From Streptomyces caniferus (GTDB lineage: Bacteria; Actinomycetota; Actinomycetes; Streptomycetales; Streptomycetaceae): DNA of 64,000 bases. Made by a program: the position numbers and the translations under genes. Positions 38,678 to 47,683 of the stretch are shown here, piece after piece. The number at the start of each line of letters is the position of its first letter. The first letter of the stretch is position 1. The stretch is taken from positions 434,001 through 498,000 of the forward strand of contig NZ_BLIN01000002.1 in assembly GCF_009811555.1 (NCBI RefSeq). Direction: 5' to 3'. Under the pieces are notes generated by a model that did not search any database, was not told the origin of the DNA, and saw only the letters and a list, made by a program, of their open reading frames with translations.

Positions 38678-40077
38678 CCGGCACCCGCAGCCTGGGCGCC
38701 CGCTGGCGGCGCCGCCGCCCGCTGCGCACCCGGCTGGCGCTGGCGGCCACCGCCGCGGTGGCGCTGGTGGCGGTCGGCGTCTGCGCGGCCGCGTTCGTCA
38801 TCCTCGACTACCAGATGACCCGGCAGCTGAAACTGACCCTGACCCAGACGGCCACCCAGACGATCCGGGACCGCCACGACTGGGGCCCCACGCCCAGTGA
38901 CACCCTCTGCCAGTACCCGGCCTCTTCCTGCGTCCAGATCGTGCCGTCCGACCCCGCCAAGGACCCGCGCACGCCGTATGTGCTGCACGTCTCCGAGGCC
39001 ACCCGCCAGGTCGCCGACGGCCGGCGGGCGGCGTTCTACGACCGGCAGACCGTGGCCGGCCGGCCGGTCCTGATGCTCACCACCCGCCTGGGCGACAAGG
39101 ACGAGGCGGTCCAGGTCGCCCAGCGCTCCGACACCGTCGACCGGGGTGTGGAACAGGCCGCCTGGGCGCTGGCCGCGGTCGGTGGCGCCGGCGTCCTGCT
39201 GGCCGCCGCGCTCGGCTACTGGGTGTCCCGTACGGGTCTGGCCCCGGTCGCCCGGCTCACCGCCACCGCGGAACGCATCGCCGCCACCCGCGACGCCCGC
39301 CACCGCATCGAACTCCCCGCGGGCCCCCTCTCCCGGGAGGACGAGGTCACCCGCCTGGCCACCAGCTTCAACACCATGCTCGGGGAGCTCGAACAGTCCG
39401 TCGCCGCGCAGCGCCGCCTGGTCGCCGACGCCTCCCACGAACTGCGCACCCCGCTGACCGCGCTGCGCACCAACGCCGAACTCCTGGCCCGCGCCGACCG
39501 CCTGACCGACGCCCAGCGCGACCGCGCCTCGGCCGCGCTGGGCCGCCAGCTGCGCGAGGTCACCACCCTCGTCAACGACCTGATCGAGCTGGCCCGCGAC
39601 GAGGAACCACAGCCCCTGGTGGAGCAGGTGCGTCCGGCCGCCCTCCTGGAGCACGCGGTGGGCGCGGCCCGCGAACACTGGCCGGAGATCACCTTCACCG
39701 CCGCCATCGCCCCGTCCGCGGCCGGCCGCACGATCCCCGGAGTGCCGTCCCGCCTGTCCCGGCTGCTGTCCAACCTCCTCGACAACGCCGCGAAGTTCTC
39801 CCCGCCGGGCGGCCCGGTGGAAACCGAACTCGCCCTCACCACAGGCGAGTTGGACCTGACGATCCGCGACCACGGCCCCGGCATCACGGAGGGCGACCTC
39901 CCCCACGTCTTCGACCGCTTCTACCGCGCCGAGGCGGCCCGCGCCCTGCCCGGCTCCGGCCTGGGCCTGGCCATGGCCCGCCAGATCGCCCGCGCCCACG
40001 GCGCCGAACTCACCGCCGAGCGGGCGCCGGGCGGCGGCGCACTGTTCCGGCTGCGCCTGCCGGTACCGGCGGCTTAG
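38674..40077 (+). CDS. Sensor histidine kinase, two membrane helices
   Basis: 467 residues; ATG 38674 overlaps the regulator stop (ATGA). Helices at about 22-46 and 162-186 enclose an extracellular sensor of some 115 residues with two close cysteines (Cys79 and Cys86, TLCQYPASSCVQ) that could form a disulphide. HAMP region to about 240, then phospho-acceptor His255 (VADASHELRTPLTALRTNAELLA) and HATPase motifs LLSNLLDNAAKFS, DHGPGI and GSGLGLAMA. Signal unknown; partner of the preceding regulator. Confidence 0.95.
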   Translation: MTGTRSLGARWRRRRPLRTRLALAATAAVALVAVGVCAAAFVILDYQMTRQLKLTLTQTATQTIRDRHDWGPTPSDTLCQYPASSCVQIVPSDPAKDPRTPYVLHVSEATRQVADGRRAAFYDRQTVAGRPVLMLTTRLGDKDEAVQVAQRSDTVDRGVEQAAWALAAVGGAGVLLAAALGYWVSRTGLAPVARLTATAERIAATRDARHRIELPAGPLSREDEVTRLATSFNTMLGELEQSVAAQRRLVADASHELRTPLTALRTNAELLARADRLTDAQRDRASAALGRQLREVTTLVNDLIELARDEEPQPLVEQVRPAALLEHAVGAAREHWPEITFTAAIAPSAAGRTIPGVPSRLSRLLSNLLDNAAKFSPPGGPVETELALTTGELDLTIRDHGPGITEGDLPHVFDRFYRAEAARALPGSGLGLAMARQIARAHGAELTAERAPGGGALFRLRLPVPAA

Positions 40078-40092
40078 GGCGTGTCCTGGCCG

Positions 40093-40128
40093 CCCCTGGC
40101 GGACCGTCCATGGACGGTCCGCCAGGGG
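40093..40128 (+). terminator. Thirty-six-base perfect palindrome after the sensor kinase
   Basis: Arms CCCCTGGCGGACCGTCCA and its exact complement meet at 40110/40111 with no spacer; 16 bases after the kinase stop. As RNA it makes a long hairpin with a TCCATGGA tip, a probable terminator. Confidence 0.75.
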
Positions 40129-40289
40129 CCGGACCGTTCGTCCCGCAGGCGGCAGCAGCGGCACGATCACCGCCCGGGCCACCTCAGAAATCTCCCCGTC
40201 CCTCACCGCGGACCCACGACTCGATGATCGGGTAGACACCCCCTAGGGTGAGACCTCGGAAAATCCGGGTGCGGTGGATGGGGAGCTTG

Positions 40290-41792
40290 ATGGAGCCGTT
40301 GGAGGCTGCGGACCCACGGGCCGCCGGACCGTATCAACTGCTGGGACGTCTGGGCTCGGGCGGGATGGGCCGGGTGTTCGTCGGAGAATCCGTGACGGGA
40401 CGGCGGGTGGCCGTGAAGCTCGTACGGGAGGATCTGGCGGCCACGCCCGGTTTTCGCGACAGGTTCCGGCGCGAGGCCAAGCTCGCGATGCGGGCGGGCG
40501 GCTTCTGGACCGCGCCGGTCGTCGACGCGGACCCGGACGCCACCATGCCGTGGATCGCAAGCCAGTACGTCGAAGGCCCCTCGCTCGACGCGCACGTCCT
40601 CCAGCAGGGCCCGCTGGACGAGTCCGAGGTGCGCAGGCTCGGCACGGGACTGGCCGAGGCCATCGCCTCGTTCCACCGGGGCGGCCTGGTCCACCGCGAC
40701 CTCAAGCCCTCCAATGTCCTGCTCGTCGACGACGGTCCGAGGGTCATCGACTTCGGCATCTCCAAGGCCCTGGAGACCACCGACGGTACCGATCTGACCA
40801 AGGCCGGGACCGTCATGGGCACACCTGGCTTCATGTCGCCGGAGCAGGCACTGGGGCAGCCGGTGGGCCCGCCCTCGGATGTCTTCTCGCTCGGCTCCCT
40901 GCTCGCCTACGCGGTCACCGGCGCAGGACCCTTCGGTGACGGGTCCTCCCACGCGCTGTTGTTCCGGGTGGTGTACGAGGCACCCGATCTCAGCGCCGTG
41001 CCGGACGGGCTGCGGGGGCTGGTGCAGGACTGTCTGCACAAGTCTCCGGAGGCCCGTCCCACCGCCGACGCGCTCCTCGCACGCCTCGCGGGCGCAGCAC
41101 GCGCGACGGTCCCCGACCCGCGCATCGCGCCGAGGCCCGTGGCGGAGACCGTTTCCGACGCGGATGCCCTGGCGGCCACCGGACCGCAGCCCGCGAGCGC
41201 GACAGTCACGGCCGAGCCGCCCGTGGCGGCACCGCGCGGGCATCGGCCGATTGCTCAACCACCGGCCGCCCTCCCCGCGTTCACCGTGGAGAAATGGGGC
41301 CGCGCGGCGGTCTTGCGCCGCCTGCAATGGCCGGCCGTTTCGGCGTTGACGATCGCCGGCTTCCTGGACTTGGCCGGAGAGATGGCCCACGCGGCCGCGC
41401 CCGCGTTCGTGTTGACGCTCTTCGTCATGCTGCTGCATCTGCTCTACGGGGTGATGGTTTCGTTGCCACTCCTCGGACCCAGGGCACTGCGGGTCGGAGC
41501 GGACGGGCTCCATGTGCGGCACGGCCCGCACACGGTCACGGTGCCCTGGCGGGACATCTCCTCCGTCACGCTCACCGGAAAGCGGAACAGGCGCAGCATC
41601 GCCCTGACGGCGGCCCTCGCAGAAGGAACGGACACCCGGGTCCCCTCCCCGCTCCACGCCGGGACGGGTGTGCTGAAGTGCACGATCGTCTCCCCCGCGA
41701 AGAACGAGACGAGCACCCGCCTGAACGGCCTCGATACCGCACTGCGGCGTTTCGCGGGCAGCCGCTACCAGTCGCTTCCCGCCGCGGGCTGA
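40290..41792 (+). CDS. Membrane-anchored Ser/Thr protein kinase with C-terminal PH-like domain
   Basis: 500 residues from ATG 40290 (GGGGAG just upstream); in-frame starts at 40248 (GTG) and 40278 (ATG) are alternatives. A complete Hanks-type kinase occupies about 14-270: LGSGGMGRVF glycine loop, Lys43 (VAVKLVRED), HRDLKPSN with Asp137, DFG Asp154 and GTPGFMSPEQ. A Pro/Ala-rich linker follows (about 270-335), then two adjacent hydrophobic segments (WPAVSALTIAGFLDLAGEM, AAPAFVLTLFVMLLHLLYGV) and a C-terminal domain of about 95 residues that looks like a PH-type fold (ALRVGADGLHVRHGPHTVTVPWRDISSVTL). Because the segments form a hairpin, both the kinase and the C-terminal domain should face the cytoplasm. 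Substrates unknown. Confidence 0.88.
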   Translation: MEPLEAADPRAAGPYQLLGRLGSGGMGRVFVGESVTGRRVAVKLVREDLAATPGFRDRFRREAKLAMRAGGFWTAPVVDADPDATMPWIASQYVEGPSLDAHVLQQGPLDESEVRRLGTGLAEAIASFHRGGLVHRDLKPSNVLLVDDGPRVIDFGISKALETTDGTDLTKAGTVMGTPGFMSPEQALGQPVGPPSDVFSLGSLLAYAVTGAGPFGDGSSHALLFRVVYEAPDLSAVPDGLRGLVQDCLHKSPEARPTADALLARLAGAARATVPDPRIAPRPVAETVSDADALAATGPQPASATVTAEPPVAAPRGHRPIAQPPAALPAFTVEKWGRAAVLRRLQWPAVSALTIAGFLDLAGEMAHAAAPAFVLTLFVMLLHLLYGVMVSLPLLGPRALRVGADGLHVRHGPHTVTVPWRDISSVTLTGKRNRRSIALTAALAEGTDTRVPSPLHAGTGVLKCTIVSPAKNETSTRLNGLDTALRRFAGSRYQSLPAAG

Positions 41793-41868
41793 CGGCGCCG
41801 TACGGCCACCGGCGAGTCGGGCGGCGCTCCGTGGCCCCGCAGGCGTCGCTCGTGGCCCGGCAGCCGTA

Positions 41869-41898
41869 CGGGGCAGCAGGCCCATGCCTGCCGCCCCG
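41869..41898. terminator. Hairpin between the Ser/Thr kinase and icmA
   Basis: CGGGGCAGCAGGC (41869-41881) pairs with GCCTGCCGCCCCG (41886-41898) with one mismatch and a CCAT loop, in the 151-base gap between converging genes. Confidence 0.7.
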
Positions 41899-41943
41899 CA
41901 CTCCCGGGGGAAGGGACGCCCCCACTGACCTCCAGGACCGGCC

Positions 41944-43644
41944 TCAGAAGCCGGCGGGCTCCGTATACACGCCCCACTCGTCCCGCAGCACACCGCAGAT
42001 CTCGCCGAGGGTCGCCTCGGCGCGTACGGCCTCCAGCATCGGCTCGATCATGTTGCCGCCGTCCCGGGCGGCCTCCAGCATCGCCTTCAGCGAGGACTGG
42101 ACCCGGGCGTCGTCGCGGGACTCCTTGCGCCCGGCGAGCACGCGTACCTGCTCGCGCTCGACCTCGTGGCTGACCCGCAGGATCTCCAGGTCGCCGGTGA
42201 CCGAGCCGTGGTGGCAGTTGACGCCGACGACCTTCTTCTCGTCCTTCTCCAGCGCCTGCTGGTAGCGGAAGGCGGACTCGGCGATCTCGCCGGTGAACCA
42301 GCCGTCCTCGATGCCGCGCAGGATGCCGGAGGTCATCGGGCCGATGGGGTGCTCGCCGTTCGGGACCGCCCGCAGGCCGCGCTCCTTGATCTGCTCGAAG
42401 ATCTTCTCGGCGTCCGCCTCGATCCGGTCGGTCAGCGACTCGATGAACCAGGAACCGCCCAGCGGGTCGGCGACGTTGGCGACGCCGGTCTCCTCCATCA
42501 GCACCTGCTGGGTGCGCAGCGCGATCTCCGCGGCCTGCTCACTGGGCAGCGCGAGGGTCTCGTCCAGCGCGTTGGTGTGCAGCGAGTTGGTGCCGCCGAG
42601 CACGGCCGCCAGGGCCTCGACGGCGGTCCGTACGACGTTGTTGTACGGCTGCTGGGCGGTCAGCGAGACACCCGCGGTCTGGGTGTGGAAGCGCAGCCAC
42701 TGCGCCTTCTCGCTGGTCGCGCCGTACACGTCCCGCATCCAGCGGGCCCAGATCCGGCGCGCGGCGCGGAACTTGGCGATCTCCTCGAAGAAGTCCAGAT
42801 GCGCGTCGAAGAAGAAGGACAGGCCGGGGGCGAAGGTGTTGACGTCCAGGCCGCGGGAGAGACCGAGCTCGACATAGCCGAAGCCGTCGGCGAGCGTGTA
42901 CGCCAGCTCCTGCGCGGCCGTCGCGCCCGCCTCGCGGATGTGGTAGCCGGAGACCGAGAGCGGCTTGTACGCGGGGATGCCGCGCGCACAGTGCTCCATC
43001 AGGTCGCCGATCAGACGCAGATGCGGCTCGGGCTGGAAGAGCCACTCCTTCTGCGCGATGTACTCCTTGAAGATGTCCGTCTGCAGGGTGCCGTTCAGGA
43101 CGCCCGGATCGACCCCCTGCCGTTCGGCGGCCACCAGATACATGCAGAAGACCGGGACGGCGGGCCCGCTGATCGTCATCGACGTCGTGACATCGCCCAG
43201 CGGGATGTCCTGGAAGAGGACCTCCATGTCGGCCGCCGAGTCGATGGCGACGCCGCAGTGCCCGACCTCGCCCAGCGAGCGCGGGTCGTCGGAGTCGCGG
43301 CCCATGAGGGTGGGCATGTCGAAGGCGACCGAGAGGCCGCCGCCGCCCGCCTTGAGGATCATCTTGTAGCGCTCGTTGGTCTGCTCGGCGTTGCCGAAAC
43401 CGGCGAACTGGCGGATCGTCCACGTCCGCCCGCGGTAGCCGGTCGGGTACAGGCCCCGCGTGAAGGGGTACTCGCCCGGCCACCCGATCCGCTCGAACCC
43501 CTCGACCGAGTCTCCGGGCCGGGGCCCGTACGCCGGCTCGACGGGGTCGCCCGAGAGCGTGGTGAAGTCCGCGTCCCGCTTCCGGGCGGAGTCGTACCGA
43601 GCCTGCCAGCGGCGGCGGCCCTCATCGATCGCGTCAGCGTCCAT
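41944..43644 (-). CDS. icmA: Isobutyryl-CoA mutase large subunit
   Basis: 566 residues, the same length as I recall for IcmA of S. cinnamonensis. It interconverts isobutyryl-CoA and n-butyryl-CoA with coenzyme B12. Substrate-specifying residues match isobutyryl-CoA mutase: Phe80 ([15 protein letters not shown]; Tyr in methylmalonyl-CoA mutase) and Gln198 ([10 protein letters not shown]; Arg in methylmalonyl-CoA mutase). The protein ends after the barrel and helical segments, without a B12-binding domain, so it needs a separate small subunit (IcmB) not in this window. The G-protein chaperone MeaB is encoded 11 kb away. No ribosome site precedes ATG 43644; a promoter 7 bases away suggests leaderless translation. 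Confidence 0.95.
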   Translation of the reverse strand: MDADAIDEGRRRWQARYDSARKRDADFTTLSGDPVEPAYGPRPGDSVEGFERIGWPGEYPFTRGLYPTGYRGRTWTIRQFAGFGNAEQTNERYKMILKAGGGGLSVAFDMPTLMGRDSDDPRSLGEVGHCGVAIDSAADMEVLFQDIPLGDVTTSMTISGPAVPVFCMYLVAAERQGVDPGVLNGTLQTDIFKEYIAQKEWLFQPEPHLRLIGDLMEHCARGIPAYKPLSVSGYHIREAGATAAQELAYTLADGFGYVELGLSRGLDVNTFAPGLSFFFDAHLDFFEEIAKFRAARRIWARWMRDVYGATSEKAQWLRFHTQTAGVSLTAQQPYNNVVRTAVEALAAVLGGTNSLHTNALDETLALPSEQAAEIALRTQQVLMEETGVANVADPLGGSWFIESLTDRIEADAEKIFEQIKERGLRAVPNGEHPIGPMTSGILRGIEDGWFTGEIAESAFRYQQALEKDEKKVVGVNCHHGSVTGDLEILRVSHEVEREQVRVLAGRKESRDDARVQSSLKAMLEAARDGGNMIEPMLEAVRAEATLGEICGVLRDEWGVYTEPAGF

Positions 43645-43651
43645 ACCGTCG

Positions 43652-43681
43652 AATTTACTTGGACGTCCTAGTACTTGTCGA
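43652..43681 (-). promoter_or_regulatory. icmA promoter with palindromic operator in its spacer
   Basis: On the minus strand, TCGACA (43676-43681) and TAAATT (43652-43657) are 18 bases apart and TAAATT ends 7 bases before the icmA ATG, fitting a leaderless message. The spacer contains the near-perfect palindrome ACTTGGACGTCCTAGT (43657-43672), ideally placed for a repressor. Confidence 0.6.
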
Positions 43682-43835
43682 CGGGAGAGACCTACGAGTC
43701 GCCCTGCGCGCTGACAGCATCACGTTCCGTGACGGCATTCGGGCAAAGAGAACGCGCCCGGCCGGCGGTGGACAGGCGCGTATGAGGAGGTCAGCAGGTG
43801 TGCCGTCGGACCGCGCCGAGGCGGACCGGGGGCGG

Positions 43836-44168
43836 TCAGACCTTCGCCGGCTCCGGAGCGTCATCGGCGATCAGCGGCTCGACCTCCCGCACCACCTGAC
43901 GCTCCACGAAGAAGGCAGCGGTGGGGATCGTGCCCGCGATCAGCACCCACAGCAGCTTGCCGAACTTCCACTTGGCCTTGGAGCCCAGGTCGAAGGCGAA
44001 GACCAGGTAGATGATGTAGAGCACGCCGTGGACCTGCGAGACGACGAGGGTGAGGTCCTTGCCCATCCCGAAGCCGTACTTGAAAACCATGCACGTGCAG
44101 AGCACCAGCAGCATCACGGCGGTGATGTAGGCCATCGCCCGGTAGCGGGTCAGGACGCTTCGCTTCAT
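43836..44168 (-). CDS. DUF3817 family small membrane protein
   Basis: 110 residues, three hydrophobic segments (MAYITAVMLLVLCTCMVF, VSQVHGVLYIIYLVFAFDL, LLWVLIAGTIPTAAFFVE), preserving the family signature HGVLYIIYLVFAFDLGSKAKWKFGK. A charged C-terminal tail. Function of the family is unknown. A second DUF3817 gene lies at 47680-48030. Confidence 0.9.
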   Translation of the reverse strand: MKRSVLTRYRAMAYITAVMLLVLCTCMVFKYGFGMGKDLTLVVSQVHGVLYIIYLVFAFDLGSKAKWKFGKLLWVLIAGTIPTAAFFVERQVVREVEPLIADDAPEPAKV

Positions 44169-44252
44169 GCCCCGAGCGTAACCATCCGTTCCGGGGCGAT
44201 CTTCGCCGCCCCCCTCCGAACGCGGACCGGGCCGGGCGGCCCCGAGGACGCC

Positions 44253-44762
44253 CTAGCCTTCCTGGAAATCCGCCGCCGCCACCCGCAACGGCCGCAGCAT
44301 CGCGAAGATCTCCCCGCACTCCTCGGCGTCGTACACCCCGAGCCCGAAGTCCATCGCCATCAGGTCACGGGTGGCCGCGTCGCACACCTCGCGGCCCTTC
44401 TCCGTGATGGTGGCGAGCGTGCCCCGCCCGTCGTTCGGATTCGGCCGCTTGGCGACGAGACCGGACTTCACCAGCCGGTCGACGGTGTTGGTCACCGAGG
44501 TCGGGTGCACCATCAGCCGCTCGCCGATCTTCGACATCGGCAGTTCACCGGCCTTGGAGAAGGTCAGCAGCACCAGCGCCTCGTAGCGGGCGAAGGTCAG
44601 CCCGTACGGCTTGACCACCCCGTCCACCTCGGCCAGCAGGATCTGGTGGGCGCGCATGATCGAGGTGATGGCGGCCATCGAGGGCACGGCACCCCATCGC
44701 TGCTGCCACAGTTCGTCGGCGCGCGCGATGGGATCGAAAGCAAGGCTGAGCGGCTTCGGCAC
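44253..44762 (-). CDS. MarR-family transcriptional regulator
   Basis: 169 residues, GTG start at 44762. Winged helix of MarR type: PYGLTFARYEALVLLTFSKAGELPMSKIGERLMVHPTSVTNTVDRLVKSGLVAKRPNPNDGRGTLATITEKG in sequence order, with recognition helix at HPTSVTNTVDRLVKSG and the wing DGRGTLATIT. Flanked by the DUF3817 gene 84 bases downstream and an MFS gene 43 bases upstream, all in one direction, so it may regulate or be co-transcribed with them. Confidence 0.93.
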   Translation of the reverse strand: MPKPLSLAFDPIARADELWQQRWGAVPSMAAITSIMRAHQILLAEVDGVVKPYGLTFARYEALVLLTFSKAGELPMSKIGERLMVHPTSVTNTVDRLVKSGLVAKRPNPNDGRGTLATITEKGREVCDAATRDLMAMDFGLGVYDAEECGEIFAMLRPLRVAAADFQEG

Positions 44763-44805
44763 GCTTGTGACCCTACCGGGCGCTCATATGGTGGTCAGCC
44801 GTGTC

Positions 44806-46167
44806 TCAGTTTTCGGTACCCGGAACCGGTCCGGCCGGCCCGGGCACCGCGGGGGCGCCCGCACGGACCGCTCCCGCCGTACGCCGCACCTCCCGGATCA
44901 CCACCGGTACGCAGAGCACCCCCACCACACCGGCGGCCGGCATCACGACCCGCAGCGGTGCGAACTCCGCGGCGACGCCGGCCAGCCCCATCGCCGAGCC
45001 CATCACCGTCATCCGCCCTGCCTGCATCACCGTCATCGCCTGTCCCAGCAGCTTCTCGGGGACCGCGTCGACGAACCAGCGGTCGACCCCGAAGTTGTAC
45101 GAGATCCCGGTGCCGGTCAGCGCGAGCAGCAGCACCGCCCAGCCCAGCGAGGGCTGCGCGGCGAAGCCGAGCGACGGCAGGACGGCGAAGAGGCCCATGG
45201 GAAAGGTCAGCCGGGTGCGGGCGCGCGGGCCGAGGAACGAGCCCGCCAGGCTCTCGGCGATCACCGCGCCGACCGGCATGCTGCACATCAGCAGCCCCAT
45301 GCCCGCCGGCCCCGCGCCGAGCAGACCGGCGTAGGGGATCAGCAGCGCTTCGGGGACGACGACGAGCGCCGGCGGCAGCCAGGTCAGCAACAGCAGCGCG
45401 CGCACCCTGCGGTCGGCCAGCAGCTGCCGGACCCCGCCCAGCGAGGCGCCCAGCAGCGCGCCGCGCTCCGTACCCCCCGCCCCGTCGCGGGCCGGCCGCG
45501 CCACCGTCCCCAGCCGCAGCAGCAGGGCCGAGCCGAGGAACGTACCGGCGGTGAGCGCGAGCACCGCCCGCGGGGACACCGCGGCGAGCAGCAGGCCGCC
45601 CGCCGCGAACCCCGCGAGCTGCGCGCTCTGGTTCACCAGGCGGATCACCGAGCGCCCCAGCACGAACGCCTCGCCCTCGCCGAGGATCTCCCCCAGCGTC
45701 GCGGCGCGGGTCCCGGCGAAGACCGGCGCGATGGCCGCGAGCACACAGCGCAGTACCAGGAGGACCGCGACCTGGGTGCCCGGCAGCACCATCCCCGCGG
45801 CCGCCGACGCACACAGCACATCGCAGACGACCAGGACCCGCCGGGCCGGGTACCGGTCGGCGACCGCGGACAACAGCGTTCCGCCGATGACGTACGGCAG
45901 CAGTCCCAGCGCGAACGTCAGGGCACTGAGCAGCGGCGACCCCGAGATCCGGAAGACGAGGACGGACAGCGCGATCTCACAGACCACCACGCCGAGCGAG
46001 GACAGCAGATGCGCGGCGAAGACGTAACGGAACTCCGGGACGGCGAAGACGGCGCGGTAGCCGACGGCGCGGGCCTCGTCGGCGCCGGGTGCGGCGCCGG
46101 CGGCAGCCTCCTCGGCGGCGCAGGCGGGAAGGCGGCCCGACGGCACGGGCCCGGAAGGAGAGGGCAT
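44806..46167 (-). CDS. Major facilitator superfamily transporter
   Basis: 453 residues, about 12 membrane helices starting near residue 45 (YVFAAHLLSSLGVVVCEIAL), with the MFS loop 2-3 motif in modified form (GGTLLSAVADRYPARRVLVVCD). A Pro/Ala-rich cytoplasmic N-terminus precedes helix 1. MFS-3 / drug-efflux-like. ATG at 46167, divergent from an ArsR-type regulator 83 bases away with a palindrome between them: a classical repressor-exporter pair. Substrate unknown. Confidence 0.9.
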   Translation of the reverse strand: MPSPSGPVPSGRLPACAAEEAAAGAAPGADEARAVGYRAVFAVPEFRYVFAAHLLSSLGVVVCEIALSVLVFRISGSPLLSALTFALGLLPYVIGGTLLSAVADRYPARRVLVVCDVLCASAAAGMVLPGTQVAVLLVLRCVLAAIAPVFAGTRAATLGEILGEGEAFVLGRSVIRLVNQSAQLAGFAAGGLLLAAVSPRAVLALTAGTFLGSALLLRLGTVARPARDGAGGTERGALLGASLGGVRQLLADRRVRALLLLTWLPPALVVVPEALLIPYAGLLGAGPAGMGLLMCSMPVGAVIAESLAGSFLGPRARTRLTFPMGLFAVLPSLGFAAQPSLGWAVLLLALTGTGISYNFGVDRWFVDAVPEKLLGQAMTVMQAGRMTVMGSAMGLAGVAAEFAPLRVVMPAAGVVGVLCVPVVIREVRRTAGAVRAGAPAVPGPAGPVPGTEN

Positions 46168-46200
46168 GAACGCAGCCTGCCGAACGCCCTTTCCGCCCCG

Positions 46201-46222
46201 TATTGTTTCGGCTCCAGCCGAA
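46201..46222 (+). promoter_or_regulatory. Candidate -10 box and palindromic operator between the MFS gene and its regulator
   Basis: TATTGT (46201-46206) resembles a -10 box for the plus-strand gene and is directly followed by TTCGGCTCCAGCCGAA (46207-46222), a palindrome with 7-base arms. Position suggests regulation by the adjacent ArsR-type protein. Confidence 0.55.
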
Positions 46223-46250
46223 TCCCGGGCGAGGGGGAGCGTGCACGGCC

Positions 46251-47231
46251 ATGCCGGTGAACCTGCACTTCGGGGCGGACGACCTGCTCCGCATCCGGTT
46301 CGCCGTCTCGCCGCTGTGCGAGACCCATGAGGCGGTCCGCACCCTGCACCGCGCCGACCGGCACGGCTATCACACGCCGTGGCTGCGCCGGATGCACGAG
46401 AAGCTGGCCTGCCTGGACCTGACGCCGCTGTGGCTCTTCATGCCGCCGTCGGGCTACACACCGGACTTCCTGGGCCGCCCGCCCGACGCCCCGATGGCCG
46501 GTTTCGACGAGGAGCTGGCGCGGCTGCGCGCCACCGACCCGGCCCTGGCGCGCGCCGAGATGGCCAAGTCGCTGGCCTGCACGCCGGGGGCCGCGGAATC
46601 CCCGCGCGGCCGGGCGGCGCTGGCGGATCCGGCGGGTGCCGTGCGCGAACTGGCCCGGGTCACCGAACGGGCCTGGCGGACGCTGATCGCCCCGGACTGG
46701 CCACGCCTGCGGGCGCTGCTGGAGGCCGAGATCGCCTACCGGTCGCGCCAGTTGGCGGGCGGCGGGCTGCGGCGGCTGTTCGACGATCTGCATCCGCGAC
46801 TGTCGTGGTCGGGCGACATGCTCACCGTCCGTACCCGTACCGACTTCGCCCAGATGCAGGATCTGGACGGGCGCGGGGTGCTGTTGCTGCCCAGCGTCTT
46901 CGTCTGGCCGGATGTGGTCAGCGGGTTCGACCCGCCGTGGCAGCCGACCGTCATCTATCCGGCGCGCGGTATCGGCGGGCTGTGGACCGAGCCGGAGACG
47001 GGCCCGGCGCTGGCGCGGCTGCTGGGGGCGAACCGCGCCGCCGTACTGGCCGCCCTCGACCCGCCGTCGACCACGACGGTCCTGGCCCACCGGCTCGGCC
47101 TGGCGCCGTCCTCCGTCTCGGCGCATCTGTCCGTACTGCGCGACGCCGGTCTGCTGGCCGCGCGCCGGCACGGGCATCAGGTGCTCTACGAGCGGACCCC
47201 GCTGGGGATCACCCTGGCGGCGGGCGGCTGA
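46251..47231 (+). CDS. DUF5937 / ArsR-type winged-helix regulator
   Basis: 326 residues from ATG 46251, with GGGGGAG 11 bases upstream. The N-terminal 230 residues (PVNLHFGADDLLRIRFAVSP onwards) form the DUF5937 domain seen only in actinobacterial regulators; the C-terminus has an ArsR-like helix-turn-helix (STTTVLAHRLGLAPSSVSAHLSVLRDAGLLAARRHGHQVLYERT). No metal-binding Cys pair is visible in the DNA-binding helix, so it is not a metal sensor of the usual type. Likely represses the divergent MFS exporter. Confidence 0.88.
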   Translation: MPVNLHFGADDLLRIRFAVSPLCETHEAVRTLHRADRHGYHTPWLRRMHEKLACLDLTPLWLFMPPSGYTPDFLGRPPDAPMAGFDEELARLRATDPALARAEMAKSLACTPGAAESPRGRAALADPAGAVRELARVTERAWRTLIAPDWPRLRALLEAEIAYRSRQLAGGGLRRLFDDLHPRLSWSGDMLTVRTRTDFAQMQDLDGRGVLLLPSVFVWPDVVSGFDPPWQPTVIYPARGIGGLWTEPETGPALARLLGANRAAVLAALDPPSTTTVLAHRLGLAPSSVSAHLSVLRDAGLLAARRHGHQVLYERTPLGITLAAGG

Positions 47232-47371
47232 GGCCGGGCCGGCCGGCCGGAATGTCGCAGGGATCGTTCAGGGGTGTCGCGAGAAGCCGCCCGGGACGCC
47301 CGCGGGACCGCCCAGGACCCTGCGGACAACCGTCCGGTGGTTCCGCGGCGCACCGCTCGGGCCCGCCGGGT

Positions 47372-47683
47372 TCAGGACCGGCGGGCGTCGCCCTCGGCGA
47401 GGTAGCGCTCCACGGTCTCCACCTTCGAGGTCAGTCCGTCCGTGACGCCGGGCCGGATGTCGGCCTTCAGCACCAGGGAGACCCGGCCGGAGCGCGCCTC
47501 GACCGCCGCGACCGCGCGCTTGACGACGTCCATGACCTCGTCCCAGTCCCCCTCGATGGAGGTGAACATCGCGTCCGTACGGTGCGGCAGCCCCGACTCG
47601 CGGACGACCCGGACCGCGTCGGCGACGTACTCGCCGACGTCCTCGCCCACGCCCAGGGGGCTCACGGAGAAGGCGACGATCAT
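47372..47683 (-). CDS. MTH1187/YkoF-type thiamine-binding family protein
   Basis: 103 residues: [24 protein letters not shown], then [23 protein letters not shown] and [11 protein letters not shown], the pattern of the small ferredoxin-like DUF77/MTH1187 family, which binds thiamine or related molecules in structural studies of relatives. Cytoplasmic. ATG at 47683 overlaps the stop of the DUF3817 gene by 4 bases, so the two are one operon. Its role here is unknown. Confidence 0.9.
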   Translation of the reverse strand: MIVAFSVSPLGVGEDVGEYVADAVRVVRESGLPHRTDAMFTSIEGDWDEVMDVVKRAVAAVEARSGRVSLVLKADIRPGVTDGLTSKVETVERYLAEGDARRS

